NCBI RefSeq assembly: GCF_024600715.1 | Contig: NZ_CP102332.1 | Span: 4,092,001 to 4,156,000 of the forward strand | Length of the DNA stretch: 64,000 bases | From: Streptomyces changanensis | GTDB taxonomy: Bacteria > Actinomycetota > Actinomycetes > Streptomycetales > Streptomycetaceae | Direction: 5' to 3' | Part shown: one piece after another, positions 17,107-26,490 of the stretch | How positions within the stretch are numbered: position 1 is the first letter of the stretch | Layout of the letters: each line of letters starts with the position of its first letter | The notes under the pieces: model-generated | What the model was told of the DNA's origin: nothing | What the model saw: the letters and a program-made list of their open reading frames with translations, nothing else | Database searches by the model: none | Made by a program: the position numbers and the translations under genes

Positions 17107-18678
17107 TCAGCCCCGGGGGTTGAGACCGTGGCTGCGGAGCCACGACTCCGGGTCGATCGCGGCGCCGCCGCCCGGCCGGACCTCGAAGTGCAGGTGCGGG
17201 CCGGTGGAGTTGCCGGAGTTGCCCGAGTAGGCGATGACGTCGCCCGCCTTGACCGGACCCGAGCGGATCTTGGCGCTGCTCAGGTGGCAGTACCAGGTCT
17301 CGGTGCCGTCCTTCGCGGTGACGATGACCATGTTGCCGTACGCGCCGTTCCACTGCGTGCGGACGGTCCCGTCGGTCGCCGCCATCACGGGCGTGCCGTA
17401 CTGGACGGGGAAGTCGATCCCGGTGTGCAGCGACATCCAGTTGACGCCGGCCTGACCGTAACCGGCGCTGAGCTGGCGGAGTGCCACCGGGAGCGCGAAC
17501 TTGGGGCGCATGGCCTCGCGGCGCTTCGCCTCCTCCTCGCGCTTCTTGCGCTCCGCCTCCTGGCGGGCCTTGAGGTCGATGCGCTCCTGCGTACGGCTGG
17601 CGCGGTCGCTGAAGTCGAGGGCCTCGGCGTCGAGCGCGGCGAGCTGCGTGTCGAGGGCGCTGTTGGCGACGACCGGCTTCACCGCGACCTGGTCGGCGGC
17701 GGACACGGCCTTGCCGTCGTCCTTCGCCTCCGCCTCGGTCAGCCCGCTGACGGACGCGGCCGCGATCCCCGCGACACCCATCACGCACGCCGACGGCACG
17801 GCGACCGTCAGCAGCGCGGACCGCCGCGCCGGGGTGCGCCGCCGGCCCCGGGTGCCGCCCGCGCGGCGGACCGGGCGGGGCGCGACGGGGGGCGTCGCGG
17901 TCACGGGCTCGTCGAAGGTCTCCGTCGACGGGCCGCCGTCCTGCTCCGGCTCCCATGCGTCGCCGGCCTCGGGCGCGTCGTCGAACTCCCCGTCGACGGC
18001 GGCGAACTCCTCGCCGGCGTCACCGAACCCGCCGTCAGCCGGGGCGTAGTCGCCCGTCGCGGCGTAGTCGTCGGTGCTCGGATAGTCGCCGGTGGTCGCG
18101 TAGTCGCCGGTGGTGGAGTAGTCGTCCGTCGTCGCGTAGTCGCCGGCCGGGGCGTAGTCGTCGGCGCCCGAGTAGTCGTACTGCTCGGGGACGAACGCCT
18201 CGGCGGGGGCGGCCTCTTGGGGCGCGGGGGCGCCGGTGTCGGACGGGGCGTTCCAGGCGGTCGCGTCGTAGGCGCCCGTCTCGAAGGACTCGACGCCCGA
18301 CGTGTACCACTGGCCGGTCGTGTCGTAGGTGGCCGTCGTCGCGGCGTACTGCCCGCCGTCCTGCGGCTGCGTCCACGTGGAGGTGTCCCACTGGCCCGAC
18401 TGGTCGGGGTACGCGGCGTATCCGGCGGTGTCCGTCCACTGCGAGGTGTCGTACTGGCCGCTGTGCCCGGCGTCGTAGCCGCCCGGGACGGTGCCGTAGA
18501 GGGGGTCGGCCGTCTGGTAGGCGCCGGTGTCGTACGCACCGGTGTCCAGGGGGTGGCCGGTGTCGTGGACGCCGGTCCCGTGACTGCCGTCCTGCAGACC
18601 GAACTGGCCGGTCGTGAAGCTGCCTGTGGCGTACGCGTCGTCTCCGACGTAGCCGGCGTGGGGGTGCTGGTCGTTCAC
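17107..18678 (-). CDS. M23-family peptidoglycan peptidase with repetitive N-terminal tail
   Basis: This 523-residue protein has a single membrane segment at about 286-308 preceded by Arg-rich sequence, a coiled-coil part (about 335-395, rich in Glu/Arg/Lys) and a C-terminal M23 (LytM) domain. Zinc ligands are His418/Asp422 (SLHTGIDFP) and the HLH motif His495-His497, so it is probably an active endopeptidase outside the cell. The first 285 residues, inferred to be cytoplasmic, are low complexity and rich in Asp, Tyr, Thr, Gly and Gln, with seven hexapeptide repeats DY(A/S/P)xx(G/D) at about 172-213. GTG 18678 begins the homologous sequence. A promoter lies about 80 bases upstream. It is probably monocistronic. 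Confidence 0.9.
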   Translation of the reverse strand: MNDQHPHAGYVGDDAYATGSFTTGQFGLQDGSHGTGVHDTGHPLDTGAYDTGAYQTADPLYGTVPGGYDAGHSGQYDTSQWTDTAGYAAYPDQSGQWDTSTWTQPQDGGQYAATTATYDTTGQWYTSGVESFETGAYDATAWNAPSDTGAPAPQEAAPAEAFVPEQYDYSGADDYAPAGDYATTDDYSTTGDYATTGDYPSTDDYAATGDYAPADGGFGDAGEEFAAVDGEFDDAPEAGDAWEPEQDGGPSTETFDEPVTATPPVAPRPVRRAGGTRGRRRTPARRSALLTVAVPSACVMGVAGIAAASVSGLTEAEAKDDGKAVSAADQVAVKPVVANSALDTQLAALDAEALDFSDRASRTQERIDLKARQEAERKKREEEAKRREAMRPKFALPVALRQLSAGYGQAGVNWMSLHTGIDFPVQYGTPVMAATDGTVRTQWNGAYGNMVIVTAKDGTETWYCHLSSAKIRSGPVKAGDVIAYSGNSGNSTGPHLHFEVRPGGGAAIDPESWLRSHGLNPRG

Positions 18679-18760
18679 CAACTTCTCTCTCGCCTCGGCA
18701 GCAGGACCAGTTCTGGGCCCGGCCCGATGGTAGGGGCCCAGAGGGGAAGCAGTGGGCGCG

Positions 18761-18790
18761 ACTGTACCCGGCGGTATGCGCAACCGACAA
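18761..18790 (-). promoter_or_regulatory. Promoter for the M23 peptidase gene
   Basis: On the minus strand TTGTCG (18790-18785) and TACAGT (18766-18761) have an 18-nt spacer, a near-consensus vegetative promoter. It gives a leader of about 75 nt. Confidence 0.6.
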
Positions 18791-18902
18791 TCTTCCGAGG
18801 GTTTTACATCCCGGGGAACCGGGCATTCGACCGCCTTTCGGCGGAGCGCACACCGAGCCTTGGCGGTACGTTCGAAATGCGTTCGACGATGTGGAGGCGG
18901 CT

Positions 18903-20063
18903 TCACGCCGCTGACACGGACCCCGTGGTTCCGTATCGCGCCTGACCGGCGTCGAGCTCCGCGACCACCCGTGCCGCCACGGCGGGGTGGACCGGCAGCG
19001 CGAGGTGTCCGACCCCGGTGACCCGCACGTTCGTGGTGTCGAGGTCGGGGTGGTCCAGGCGCGCCGTCTCGGCGGGGGACATCCACAGGTCCAGGTCGCT
19101 CCAGAAGCTGACGAACCGCGTACGGCACCCGGGGGCCGGTGCGGCCAGCTCCCGCAGGACGGCCGAGCCGGGGCGCATCTGGCGGACCAGGGGGTGCACC
19201 CCGGCGAGCGGCACGGCCGCCGTGCCGGAGTGCGGCGTACCGAGCGTGACCACCGTCCGGACGCGCCGGTCACCGCCGAGCCGCTGGACGTAGTACCGGG
19301 CGACCAGCCCGCCGAGGCTGTGTCCGACGAGGTCGACCTGGTCGCGGCCGGTGCGCTCGCACACCTCCTCGACATGGCGGTCCAGCCGGCGGGCGGCGGC
19401 GCGCAGGTCGCGGGTGAGCGGCGAGTGGTTGACGGCCACGACGCGCCGCGTGCCGTCCCGGACGAGCGCACGGCGGAGCACGACGAAGGCGGAGCGGTTG
19501 TCGGACAGGCCGTGGAGCAGGAGCACGGGCGGTCGCGGACCGCACGGCGTGTCGGCGCACCGGTCGGTGACGAGGCCGCTCGGGTAGAGCAGGAGGTGCC
19601 CGGCGAGGACGACCGCCTCCAGAACGGCCGCGCGCAACGCGTCACCGTGCCGGACGTCGTCGTGCCGGGCGTCAGCGTCGGGGCGGGGGGCGGGGCCGGG
19701 GCTGGAAATGGGCCCGGGGCCGGGTCCGGGGCTGGTGGCGGTGCTGTGGGGGGCGGCGTTGCCGCCGGGGGCGGCGGGAGTGCCGAGGGCGGCCGGGATG
19801 CCGGTGGTGCCAGGGAGGTGGGGGGCGGCGGGGCTGCCGGGGGCGCCGGGGGTGGCCGGGACGCCCGGGGTGCCCGGGTCGTGGGGGGCGGCGGGGGCGC
19901 CGTGACGGTCGGGGCCGTCGGGAGTGCCGGGGCAGTCGGGGGCGCTGGGAGTGCTGGGGCTGCCCGGTGCGTCGGGGGTGGCGTGAGCTGCGGGGCTGCC
20001 GGGGCTCGGGGTGACGGGCGGGCGCTCGGGGGGCGGGGTGCCGGCGGGTGGCGGTGTCTCCAT
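18903..20063 (-). CDS. Triacylglycerol lipase-like alpha/beta hydrolase with Pro/Gly-rich N-terminus
   Basis: This 386-residue protein has a hydrolase domain at about 145-386. PVLLLHGLSDNRSAF forms the oxyanion region, Ser249 the nucleophile (GHSLGG) and His353 (GVGHLAL) the probable catalytic histidine. It resembles EstA/LipA-type lipases. The first 135 residues are almost all Pro, Gly, Ala, Thr and Ser, with collagen-like triplets (GTPGVPATPGAPGSP), which I do not expect in the family. A hydrophobic stretch at about 147-165 (LEAVVLAGHLLLYP) may associate with the membrane. ATG 20063 is strongly supported by AGGAGGT 7 nt upstream. Its 5' side contains three large hairpins. Confidence 0.82.
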   Translation of the reverse strand: METPPPAGTPPPERPPVTPSPGSPAAHATPDAPGSPSTPSAPDCPGTPDGPDRHGAPAAPHDPGTPGVPATPGAPGSPAAPHLPGTTGIPAALGTPAAPGGNAAPHSTATSPGPGPGPISSPGPAPRPDADARHDDVRHGDALRAAVLEAVVLAGHLLLYPSGLVTDRCADTPCGPRPPVLLLHGLSDNRSAFVVLRRALVRDGTRRVVAVNHSPLTRDLRAAARRLDRHVEEVCERTGRDQVDLVGHSLGGLVARYYVQRLGGDRRVRTVVTLGTPHSGTAAVPLAGVHPLVRQMRPGSAVLRELAAPAPGCRTRFVSFWSDLDLWMSPAETARLDHPDLDTTNVRVTGVGHLALPVHPAVAARVVAELDAGQARYGTTGSVSAA

Positions 20064-20083
20064 GGCGGACCTCCTGGACGAGT

Positions 20084-20194
20084 GGCATACGGAGGGGGGC
20101 TCCGTCCCCCCGTATGCCCTCGGGCGCACCGCATCCGAGGGGTGGGGATGCGTCGTACCCCGTGCCGCGCGGCTGGTGGCACGGGGGTACGACG
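20084..20194. promoter_or_regulatory. Three consecutive hairpins between the lipase and icmB
   Basis: Hairpin 1 (20084-20118) pairs GGCATACGG with its complement plus a G/C tract. Hairpin 2 (20130-20152) pairs CGCATCC with GGATGCG. Hairpin 3 (20151-20194) pairs CGTCGTACCCCGTGCC with its complement, with one bulge and an 11-nt loop. Hairpins 2 and 3 share two bases. They would form the 5' untranslated region of the lipase gene on the minus strand, or lie upstream of icmB on the plus strand. The other 200 bases before icmB hold two ACATGT palindromes at about 20270-20285. Confidence 0.6.
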
Positions 20195-20392
20195 ACCTCG
20201 TCGCGGCTCCGGTCGCATTCGTCCCGGTGGTGACCCACGACCCTCCCGGTACGGGTGGGGCCGTGGCGAACATGTCCCACATGTGATTTCCCCCTCGCTC
20301 TTGACCGCGAAACGGCCCCTTGCGGGATGCTGGCGATAACGTTCGTTCACCTCCCCGGCATACAGGTACGGGGGTCGCATGTGGAGGCAGTG

Positions 20393-20806
20393 ATGGGTGT
20401 GACCGGTCCTATCCGCGTGGTGGTGGCCAAGCCGGGTCTCGACGGCCACGATCGCGGTGCGAAGGTGATCGCGCGGGCGCTGCGCGACGCCGGTATGGAG
20501 GTCATCTACACCGGGCTGCACCAGACGCCGGAGCAGATCGTGGACACCGCGATCCAGGAGGACGCCGACGCGATCGGCCTGTCGATCCTGTCCGGTGCGC
20601 ACAACACGCTCTTCGCGCGGGTCCTGGAGCTGCTGAAGGAGCGCGACGCCGAGGACATCAAGGTCTTCGGCGGCGGCATCATCCCCGAGGGCGACATCCC
20701 GCCGCTGAAGGAGAAGGGCGTCGCCGCGATCTTCACGCCGGGCGCGACGACGGCGTCCATCGTGGACTGGGTCAACGCCAACGTCCGCCAGGCCGCCGAC
20801 GCCTGA
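20393..20806 (+). CDS. icmB: Coenzyme B12-binding mutase small subunit (isobutyryl-CoA mutase IcmB-like)
   Basis: This 137-residue protein is a single cobalamin-binding domain. The DGHDRG motif with the cobalt-ligating His19 is intact, and the later GLSILSGAH and GGGIIPEGD segments follow the usual order. Stand-alone subunits of this size pair with a separate large subunit in isobutyryl-CoA mutase, interconverting isobutyryl-CoA and n-butyryl-CoA. A methylmalonyl-CoA-type or related mutase partner cannot be excluded because no large subunit is in the window. ATG 20393 has GGAGG 5 nt upstream. It is followed by a strong hairpin terminator. Confidence 0.87.
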   Translation: MGVTGPIRVVVAKPGLDGHDRGAKVIARALRDAGMEVIYTGLHQTPEQIVDTAIQEDADAIGLSILSGAHNTLFARVLELLKERDAEDIKVFGGGIIPEGDIPPLKEKGVAAIFTPGATTASIVDWVNANVRQAADA

Positions 20807-20844
20807 CCGCGCCACGCGCGCGGGCCCGACTCGGGCCCTTCCGA

Positions 20845-20871
20845 GGCGGCCGCCCGTATGGGCGGGCCGCC
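20845..20871. terminator. Hairpin terminator after icmB
   Basis: GGCGGCC-GCCC pairs with GGGC-G-GGCCGCC around a GTAT loop (11 bp, one bulge), 38 nt after the icmB stop. It may serve the convergent gene as well. Confidence 0.65.
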
Positions 20872-21248
20872 CACTCCCGCTGGGCGGGCACCGGGCACGT
20901 ACGGGCAGGTGACCCGCACCGACCCTGGAGTGTCCCGTTCTGACCGGGGGTGACCCCGCACCGACCTGGGCGCTCGCGCCACTGGTCCCGGGGCCCGCAC
21001 CAGTCCAGGGTGGCCCGCGTCGGCCCCCGCCGGTCCGCCCGGCACCGATTCGCCCGGCACAGGTACGCCCCGCACCGGTTCGCGCCGGTCCGGCGGCCCG
21101 GTGGTCCGCACGGGCCCCTGCCGTCCGGCCGGCCCGTGGCTGTCCGCCGGCCCGCGCCGCAGCGGCCGGCCCGGGGCCCGTACCGGCCTGGGGGCCGTAC
21201 CGGTACGGAGGGCGTGTAGGGGAGTGTCCTGGGCCCGGTCCTGAGCCA
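20872..21248. other. Low-complexity spacer
   Basis: About 380 bases of degenerate CGGCCCGGTACCG/GCACCGG-type filler lie between two convergent genes. I see no gene or RNA. Confidence 0.4.
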
Positions 21249-22874
21249 TCAGGCCCGTGGTGGGGCCAGCTCCGCGTGCATCGCCGCCCGCAGGCGCAGC
21301 GTGGCGACCAGGCGCTGGAACGCCTCCGACCAGTAGCCGCCCGCGCCCGGCGCGGCGTCCTCCGGCTCGTCCGACGCGGCCGTCAGCACCTCCAGGCGGT
21401 CGGCCTCCGCCGGGTCGAGGCACCGCTCCGCCAGGCCCATCACCCCGCTGAAGCTCCACGGGTAGCTCCCCGCCTCGCGCGCGATGTCCAGCGCGTCGAC
21501 GACCGTCCGCCCCAGCTCCCCGGACCACGGCACCGTGCAGACGCCGAGCAGCTGGAACGCCTCCGACAGCCCGTGCGCCGCGACGAACGCGGCCACCCAC
21601 GCCGCCCGCTCCCCGTCCGGCAGCGTCGCCAGCAGGGCGGCCGACGACGCGGCCCCCGGGCCCGTCGCCGGCGGGGCGGACGGGGCACCGAGCAGGGCCC
21701 GTGCCCACGCCGCGTCCCGCTGCCGCACGGCTGCCCGGCACCACGCGGCGTGCAGCTCGTCGCGCCAGTCGTCGGCCACCGGCAGGGCGACGATCTCCTC
21801 GGGCGTACGGCCGCCGAGCCGGTCCGGCCAGAGCGTGAGCGGGGCCGCCTCCACCAGCTGCCCCAGCCACCACGAACGCTCGCCCCGGCCCGACGGCGGC
21901 TGCGGTACGACGCCGTCGCGCTGCATGGCGGCGTCGCACTCGTGCGGGGCCTCCACGGTGAGCGTCGCGCGGTCGCCGGTGTGGTCCAGGCCCACACACG
22001 ACGCGGCCCGCCCCGCCATCCGGCCCGCGAACGCCGAGCCGGGCAGCGCGGACAGCAGTTCGGCCGCGGTGGAGCGGACGTTGCGGCTGCGGTCGGTCAG
22101 GGCGCGCTCCAGGAACGCCTCGTCCGCATCCGACAGCCCTGCCCGCAGGGAGTCCAGGAACATCAGCCGGTCCTCGGCCCGCTCGTCCGCCCAGGTCGAC
22201 GCCAGCAGGTCCAGCGCGGCGGCGGGGTCGTGCGCGCGGACGGCGCCGAGGAGGGCGACCCGTTCCGCGAACAGCCCCTCCTCCCACAGGGCCCGCACCC
22301 CCGGCACGTCGTCCGGCGCGGGAAGCGCCGCGCCGCCCGGCGCGCCGCGCAGCGCGAACCTCCACTCCGGGTTCAGCCCGGCCAGCCACAGGGCACGCGG
22401 CCCCGCGAAGGCCAGGGCCTGGGGCCGCAGGTCGGTACGGGCGCGGGCCGCGTCGAGCAGGGCGGGCAGGGCGGGTGCGGGCGCCCGGTAGCCGTGGGCG
22501 TTGGCCGCGGCCAGCCACTGCGGGAGCAGCTCGGTGAGGTCGGGTGCGGAACCGCGGCGGCCGCCGCCCGCCGAGGGGCGGTCGGCGAGCAACTGCGCCA
22601 GCCGCCGCGCGGCCGCCCCGGGCAGCGGGGTGCGGCCGTCGTGCGGGGCCGGCGGAGGAAGTGGCGCGGCGGACGCAGGCAGGAGGCCCGCCCGCCGCCG
22701 CACGGTATGCCGCGCCGCCGCGTCGAGCAGCGCCAGCGGCGGGTCGACGGGCGCGGCGGCCGGTCCGCCCGCGTCCGGGCCCGCCGCACCGTCGCCCGTC
22801 GGGAGGGCCGGCGGGCGGCGGTCGGTGCCGAGCAGCGCCGAGGTGACGAGCTCTTCCCACGGGGTGGTGGTCAT
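21249..22874 (-). CDS. DUF5691 family protein
   Basis: This 541-residue protein opens with WEELVTSALLGTDRRPP, the hallmark start of DUF5691 proteins. The body is an alpha-helical, Leu/Ala-rich repeat-like protein with no visible catalytic motif or membrane segment, so it looks like a scaffold. Members are encoded beside SWIM zinc proteins, MoxR ATPases, DUF5682 and VWA proteins, as here. The molecular role is unknown. ATG 22874 has GAGGAG close upstream. It is transcribed in the same direction as the SWIM gene, 450 bases behind it. Confidence 0.8.
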   Translation of the reverse strand: MTTTPWEELVTSALLGTDRRPPALPTGDGAAGPDAGGPAAAPVDPPLALLDAAARHTVRRRAGLLPASAAPLPPPAPHDGRTPLPGAAARRLAQLLADRPSAGGGRRGSAPDLTELLPQWLAAANAHGYRAPAPALPALLDAARARTDLRPQALAFAGPRALWLAGLNPEWRFALRGAPGGAALPAPDDVPGVRALWEEGLFAERVALLGAVRAHDPAAALDLLASTWADERAEDRLMFLDSLRAGLSDADEAFLERALTDRSRNVRSTAAELLSALPGSAFAGRMAGRAASCVGLDHTGDRATLTVEAPHECDAAMQRDGVVPQPPSGRGERSWWLGQLVEAAPLTLWPDRLGGRTPEEIVALPVADDWRDELHAAWCRAAVRQRDAAWARALLGAPSAPPATGPGAASSAALLATLPDGERAAWVAAFVAAHGLSEAFQLLGVCTVPWSGELGRTVVDALDIAREAGSYPWSFSGVMGLAERCLDPAEADRLEVLTAASDEPEDAAPGAGGYWSEAFQRLVATLRLRAAMHAELAPPRA

Positions 22875-23327
<453 letters not shown>

Positions 23328-24665
23328 TCAGGTGAGTGGGACCGTGCCGGGGGCGTCCGGTGACCACGTGGCCAGGGGGGTGAAGCCCCGGTGCCCGCAC
23401 TCGCCGAACACCGTGACCGGACCGCCGCCGGACACCGCGGCCAGCCGCCACAGCCCTGCCCGGCCCAGGGCGGACGCGGTGACGGGCAGGGCCGCGCCGC
23501 CGTCCGCGTCGGCGAGCTGCCACCCGTCGGCGCCCGGAACGGGCACGACGTCCGCCAGCGTCGCCGGCCACGAGTCGAGCCACGGATCGTCCCGCAGGGC
23601 CCGCCCGTACGCCGCCAGCGCGTCGCCGGTCGTGCCGCCCGGCGGCGGCCCGCCGCCCGGGACGGGCGCGGTGAACCGCTCGCCCAGGTCCGCGCGCAAC
23701 TGCCCGGCCCCCGGGTGCGGTACGAGCTCCGCGTCGAAGGCCGTGCCCGCCGCGAGGGCCAGGTCCGGCGCCCGGCCCGCGGCCCCGAAGGACAGCAGCA
23801 GCGCCGTACGTCCCGTCTCCCGCCCGTACAGCCACGCGCGGCGCGTCGTCAGCTTGCCGTCCGAGGTGTCGTACTGGGCCAGGACCAGCCAGTGGTCCCG
23901 GACCGGGGGCCCCTCGGCCGGCGTGGGTATGCCGACCCGGGTGCGCACCGTCGTCGCCAGCGGCTCGGGCAGCCGGTCCACGCCCAGCCACGCCCGGTCC
24001 AGCAGGTGCGTCAAGGCGCTCTCCTCCAGCAGCCGCACCGGCCAGCCGGGCCCGGAGCCCGGTATCGCGCCGAGCTCCCTGACCCGGCCCGCCAGACCCG
24101 GCGCCTGCGCGTCCACCATGCGGCGCGCGGTCTCCTCCCACAGGCCGTACCCGGCCTGCTCGGCGGCGGCCAGGCCGCCCCGCAGCAGGTCGGCCAGGCG
24201 CCGCTCCAGCTCCTCGGCGCCGGCCGTGACGCGCGCCGCGCGGGCCGCGGCGCGACGCCGCGCCGCCTCGGCGTCGACGGGCTTGGCTCCGTCCCCCCTT
24301 CCGCGCGGTTCGGTGCGCGCCTTCCGGCCCTCCAGCCACGCCTCCACCCAGTCCGGCGCCGGCGCCCCGGCCGGGACGGCGTTGGCGTCCGCCGCCCACA
24401 GCAGCAGCAGTCCCAGGGCGTGCTTGCACGGGAACTTCCGGCTCGGGCAACTGCACGAGAACGCCGGGCCCGTGATGTCGACGACCGTCCGGTACGGCTT
24501 GCTGCCGCTGCCCCGGCACAGACCCCACACGGCGCCCGTGGCGCCACGGCCCGCACCGGACCACGGCCCGGCCGTGCCCAGCTTGCTTCCCGCCTTGCGT
24601 GAGGCGGCGTCAGGAGCCAGAGCCAGCACCTGATCCGCCGTCCAGCGCACCCCCTGCTCAGTCAT
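23328..24665 (-). CDS. SWIM zinc-finger protein
   Basis: This 445-residue protein has near its N-terminus a SWIM zinc-binding motif CxCx6CxH (Cys71, Cys73, Cys80, His82) after the segment that normally leads into it (YRTVVDITGPAFSCSCPS). SWIM domains bind nucleic acid or protein partners. The remaining about 350 residues are helical and contain no recognised catalytic site. The start ATG 24665 gives the conserved GVRWTADQVLALAPD opening. It belongs with the DUF5691 gene downstream and the MoxR-DUF5682-VWA operon 0.7 kb away on the opposite strand. In E. coli the YehQ protein is, as I recall, the SWIM counterpart. Confidence 0.85.
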   Translation of the reverse strand: MTEQGVRWTADQVLALAPDAASRKAGSKLGTAGPWSGAGRGATGAVWGLCRGSGSKPYRTVVDITGPAFSCSCPSRKFPCKHALGLLLLWAADANAVPAGAPAPDWVEAWLEGRKARTEPRGRGDGAKPVDAEAARRRAAARAARVTAGAEELERRLADLLRGGLAAAEQAGYGLWEETARRMVDAQAPGLAGRVRELGAIPGSGPGWPVRLLEESALTHLLDRAWLGVDRLPEPLATTVRTRVGIPTPAEGPPVRDHWLVLAQYDTSDGKLTTRRAWLYGRETGRTALLLSFGAAGRAPDLALAAGTAFDAELVPHPGAGQLRADLGERFTAPVPGGGPPPGGTTGDALAAYGRALRDDPWLDSWPATLADVVPVPGADGWQLADADGGAALPVTASALGRAGLWRLAAVSGGGPVTVFGECGHRGFTPLATWSPDAPGTVPLT

Positions 24666-24791
24666 GCCACCGACCGTAGGCCGCGCCACTGACAACCGGC
24701 CCGGCCGCGTGCGGCGGGGCCCGCCGGGGGAGCGGCCGGGGCGCGCTCGTACTGTGGTGCCGACGCCACTCGATCTCCCCGGGGGAACCAG

Positions 24792-25214
24792 ATGAAGCCC
24801 ACCACCCGTTCCGCCGTCGCGGTCCTCGCCGCGGCCGGTCTCGCGTTCGGCCTCGGCGCCTGCTCGCAGGCGGCCGACAAGGCGACCGAGCGCGTCGACA
24901 GCGCGCTCAGCGAGGAGTACCAGGTCACCTACGAGGTGACCGGTGCCAACATCGAGTCGATCAGTTACAACGGCGGTGGTGGCGACGCGATGAACCCCAA
25001 GCTGGAGACCGTCGAGAAGCCGAAGCTGCCGTGGCGCAAGACGGTCACGCTGCGCGGCATCGAGGCCCCGCTCGTCACGCCGGTCTCGATCAGCTACGAC
25101 GGCGCCCAGGCCACCTGCAAGATCACCCACGACGGCAAGGTGATCAAGGAGGCGTCCGGCAAGGGCGCCGCGGCGACGCTCAGCTGCGTCGCCGTCTCCC
25201 CGGTCGCCGGCTGA
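24792..25214 (+). CDS. MmpS-like small lipoprotein
   Basis: This 140-residue protein has a lipoprotein signal with Cys24 in LGAC. The mature part has the beta-strand pattern seen in MmpS-family proteins: YQVTYEVTGANIESISYNGG, then a Trp-Arg-Lys segment and two later Cys residues that could form a disulphide. Mycobacterial MmpS proteins work with MmpL transporters, but no MmpL gene is nearby. It lies between the SWIM gene (divergent) and the MoxR operon and is followed by a terminator, so it is probably its own unit. Confidence 0.7.
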   Translation: MKPTTRSAVAVLAAAGLAFGLGACSQAADKATERVDSALSEEYQVTYEVTGANIESISYNGGGGDAMNPKLETVEKPKLPWRKTVTLRGIEAPLVTPVSISYDGAQATCKITHDGKVIKEASGKGAAATLSCVAVSPVAG

Positions 25215-25260
25215 CCGCGACCTGACGCACCGTCAACTCTCGGCAACGCCCCTGGACATC

Positions 25261-25293
25261 GACCGTCACCGCTCCTGACCTGCGGTGACGGTC
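25261..25293 (+). terminator. Terminator after the MmpS-like gene
   Basis: A perfect 12-bp stem GACCGTCACCGC/GCGGTGACGGTC with a 9-nt loop sits 47 nt after the stop codon. It separates this gene from the MoxR operon. Confidence 0.65.
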
Positions 25294-25365
25294 GGCTGTC
25301 AGTGGCGTGGTGCACGGTGGGAACCACACCCGGTCGACGATTCGAACGATCTGGAGGGGGACCCC

Positions 25366-26490
25366 ATGACCGTGCCCGAAACCACCGAAGACGAGCGCGC
25401 CCACGGCGACGCGCAGGCCCTGCGCCCGCACGCCGAGGACGCCTTCGCCCACGAGCTGGCGGCGCTCGCGGCGGCCGACGACCGGCCGCGCCCCGAGCGC
25501 TGGCGGATGTCGCCCTGGGCCGTCGCCACCTACCTCCTGGGCGGCACCCTCCCGGACGGCACGGTGATCACACCGAAGTACGTGGGGCCGCGCCGCGTCG
25601 TCGAGGTGGCCGTCACCACCCTCGCCACCGACCGCGCCCTTCTCCTCCTCGGCGTGCCGGGCACCGCGAAGACCTGGGTGTCGGAACACCTCGCGGCGGC
25701 CGTCAGCGGTGACTCGACGCTCCTCGTGCAGGGCACGGCCGGCACGCCCGAGGAGGCCATCCGCTACGGATGGAACTACGCCCGCCTGCTCGCGCACGGC
25801 CCCAGCCGGGACGCCCTGGTGCCCAGCCCGGTGATGCGCGCCATGGCCGACGGCATGACCGCCCGCGTCGAGGAACTCACCCGCATCCCCGCCGACGTGC
25901 AGGACACGCTCATCACGATCCTGTCCGAGAAGACGCTCCCCATCCCGGAGCTCGGACAGGAGGTGCAGGCCGTCCGCGGCTTCAACCTCATCGCCACCGC
26001 CAACGACCGCGACCGCGGCGTCAACGACCTGTCGAGCGCCCTGCGCCGCCGGTTCAACACCGTCGTACTGCCCCTGCCCGAGACGCCCGACGCCGAGGTC
26101 GACATCGTCTCCCGGCGCGTCGACCAGATCGGCCGCTCCCTCGACCTGCCGGCCGTTCCCGAGGGCATCGACGAGATCCGCCGCGTCGTCACCGTCTTCC
26201 GCGAGCTGCGCGACGGCGTCACCACCGACGGCCGCACCAAGCTCAAGACCCCCTCGGGCACGCTCTCCACGGCCGAGGCGATCTCCGTCGTCACCAGCGG
26301 ACTCGCCCTCGCCGCCCACTTCGGCGACGGCGTGCTGCGCCCCGCCGACGTCGCCGCGGGCATTCTCGGCGCCGTCGTCCGCGACCCCGCCGCCGACCGC
26401 GTCATCTGGCAGGAGTACCTGGAGACCGTCGTCCGCGAACGGGACGGCTGGAAGGACTTCTACCGCGCCTGCCGCGAGGTGTCGGCGTGA
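25366..26490 (+). CDS. MoxR-family AAA+ ATPase
   Basis: This 374-residue protein has an AAA+ core with Walker A GVPGTAKT (Lys102) and a later sensor-1 region (NLIATANDRD). Typical MoxR features include the SEKTLPIPELGQE stretch and LRRRFNTV arginines. MoxR proteins act as chaperones or remodelers with VWA-domain partners. This one starts a three-gene operon with DUF5682 and VWA genes joined by 4-nt overlaps. It resembles E. coli YehL in context. ATG 25366 has GGAGG 8 nt upstream. Confidence 0.92.
   Translation: MTVPETTEDERAHGDAQALRPHAEDAFAHELAALAAADDRPRPERWRMSPWAVATYLLGGTLPDGTVITPKYVGPRRVVEVAVTTLATDRALLLLGVPGTAKTWVSEHLAAAVSGDSTLLVQGTAGTPEEAIRYGWNYARLLAHGPSRDALVPSPVMRAMADGMTARVEELTRIPADVQDTLITILSEKTLPIPELGQEVQAVRGFNLIATANDRDRGVNDLSSALRRRFNTVVLPLPETPDAEVDIVSRRVDQIGRSLDLPAVPEGIDEIRRVVTVFRELRDGVTTDGRTKLKTPSGTLSTAEAISVVTSGLALAAHFGDGVLRPADVAAGILGAVVRDPAADRVIWQEYLETVVRERDGWKDFYRACREVSA

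Noticed and set aside
20255..20392. Cobalamin riboswitch before icmB
   Set aside because: The leader is too short and has no B12-box-like sequence.
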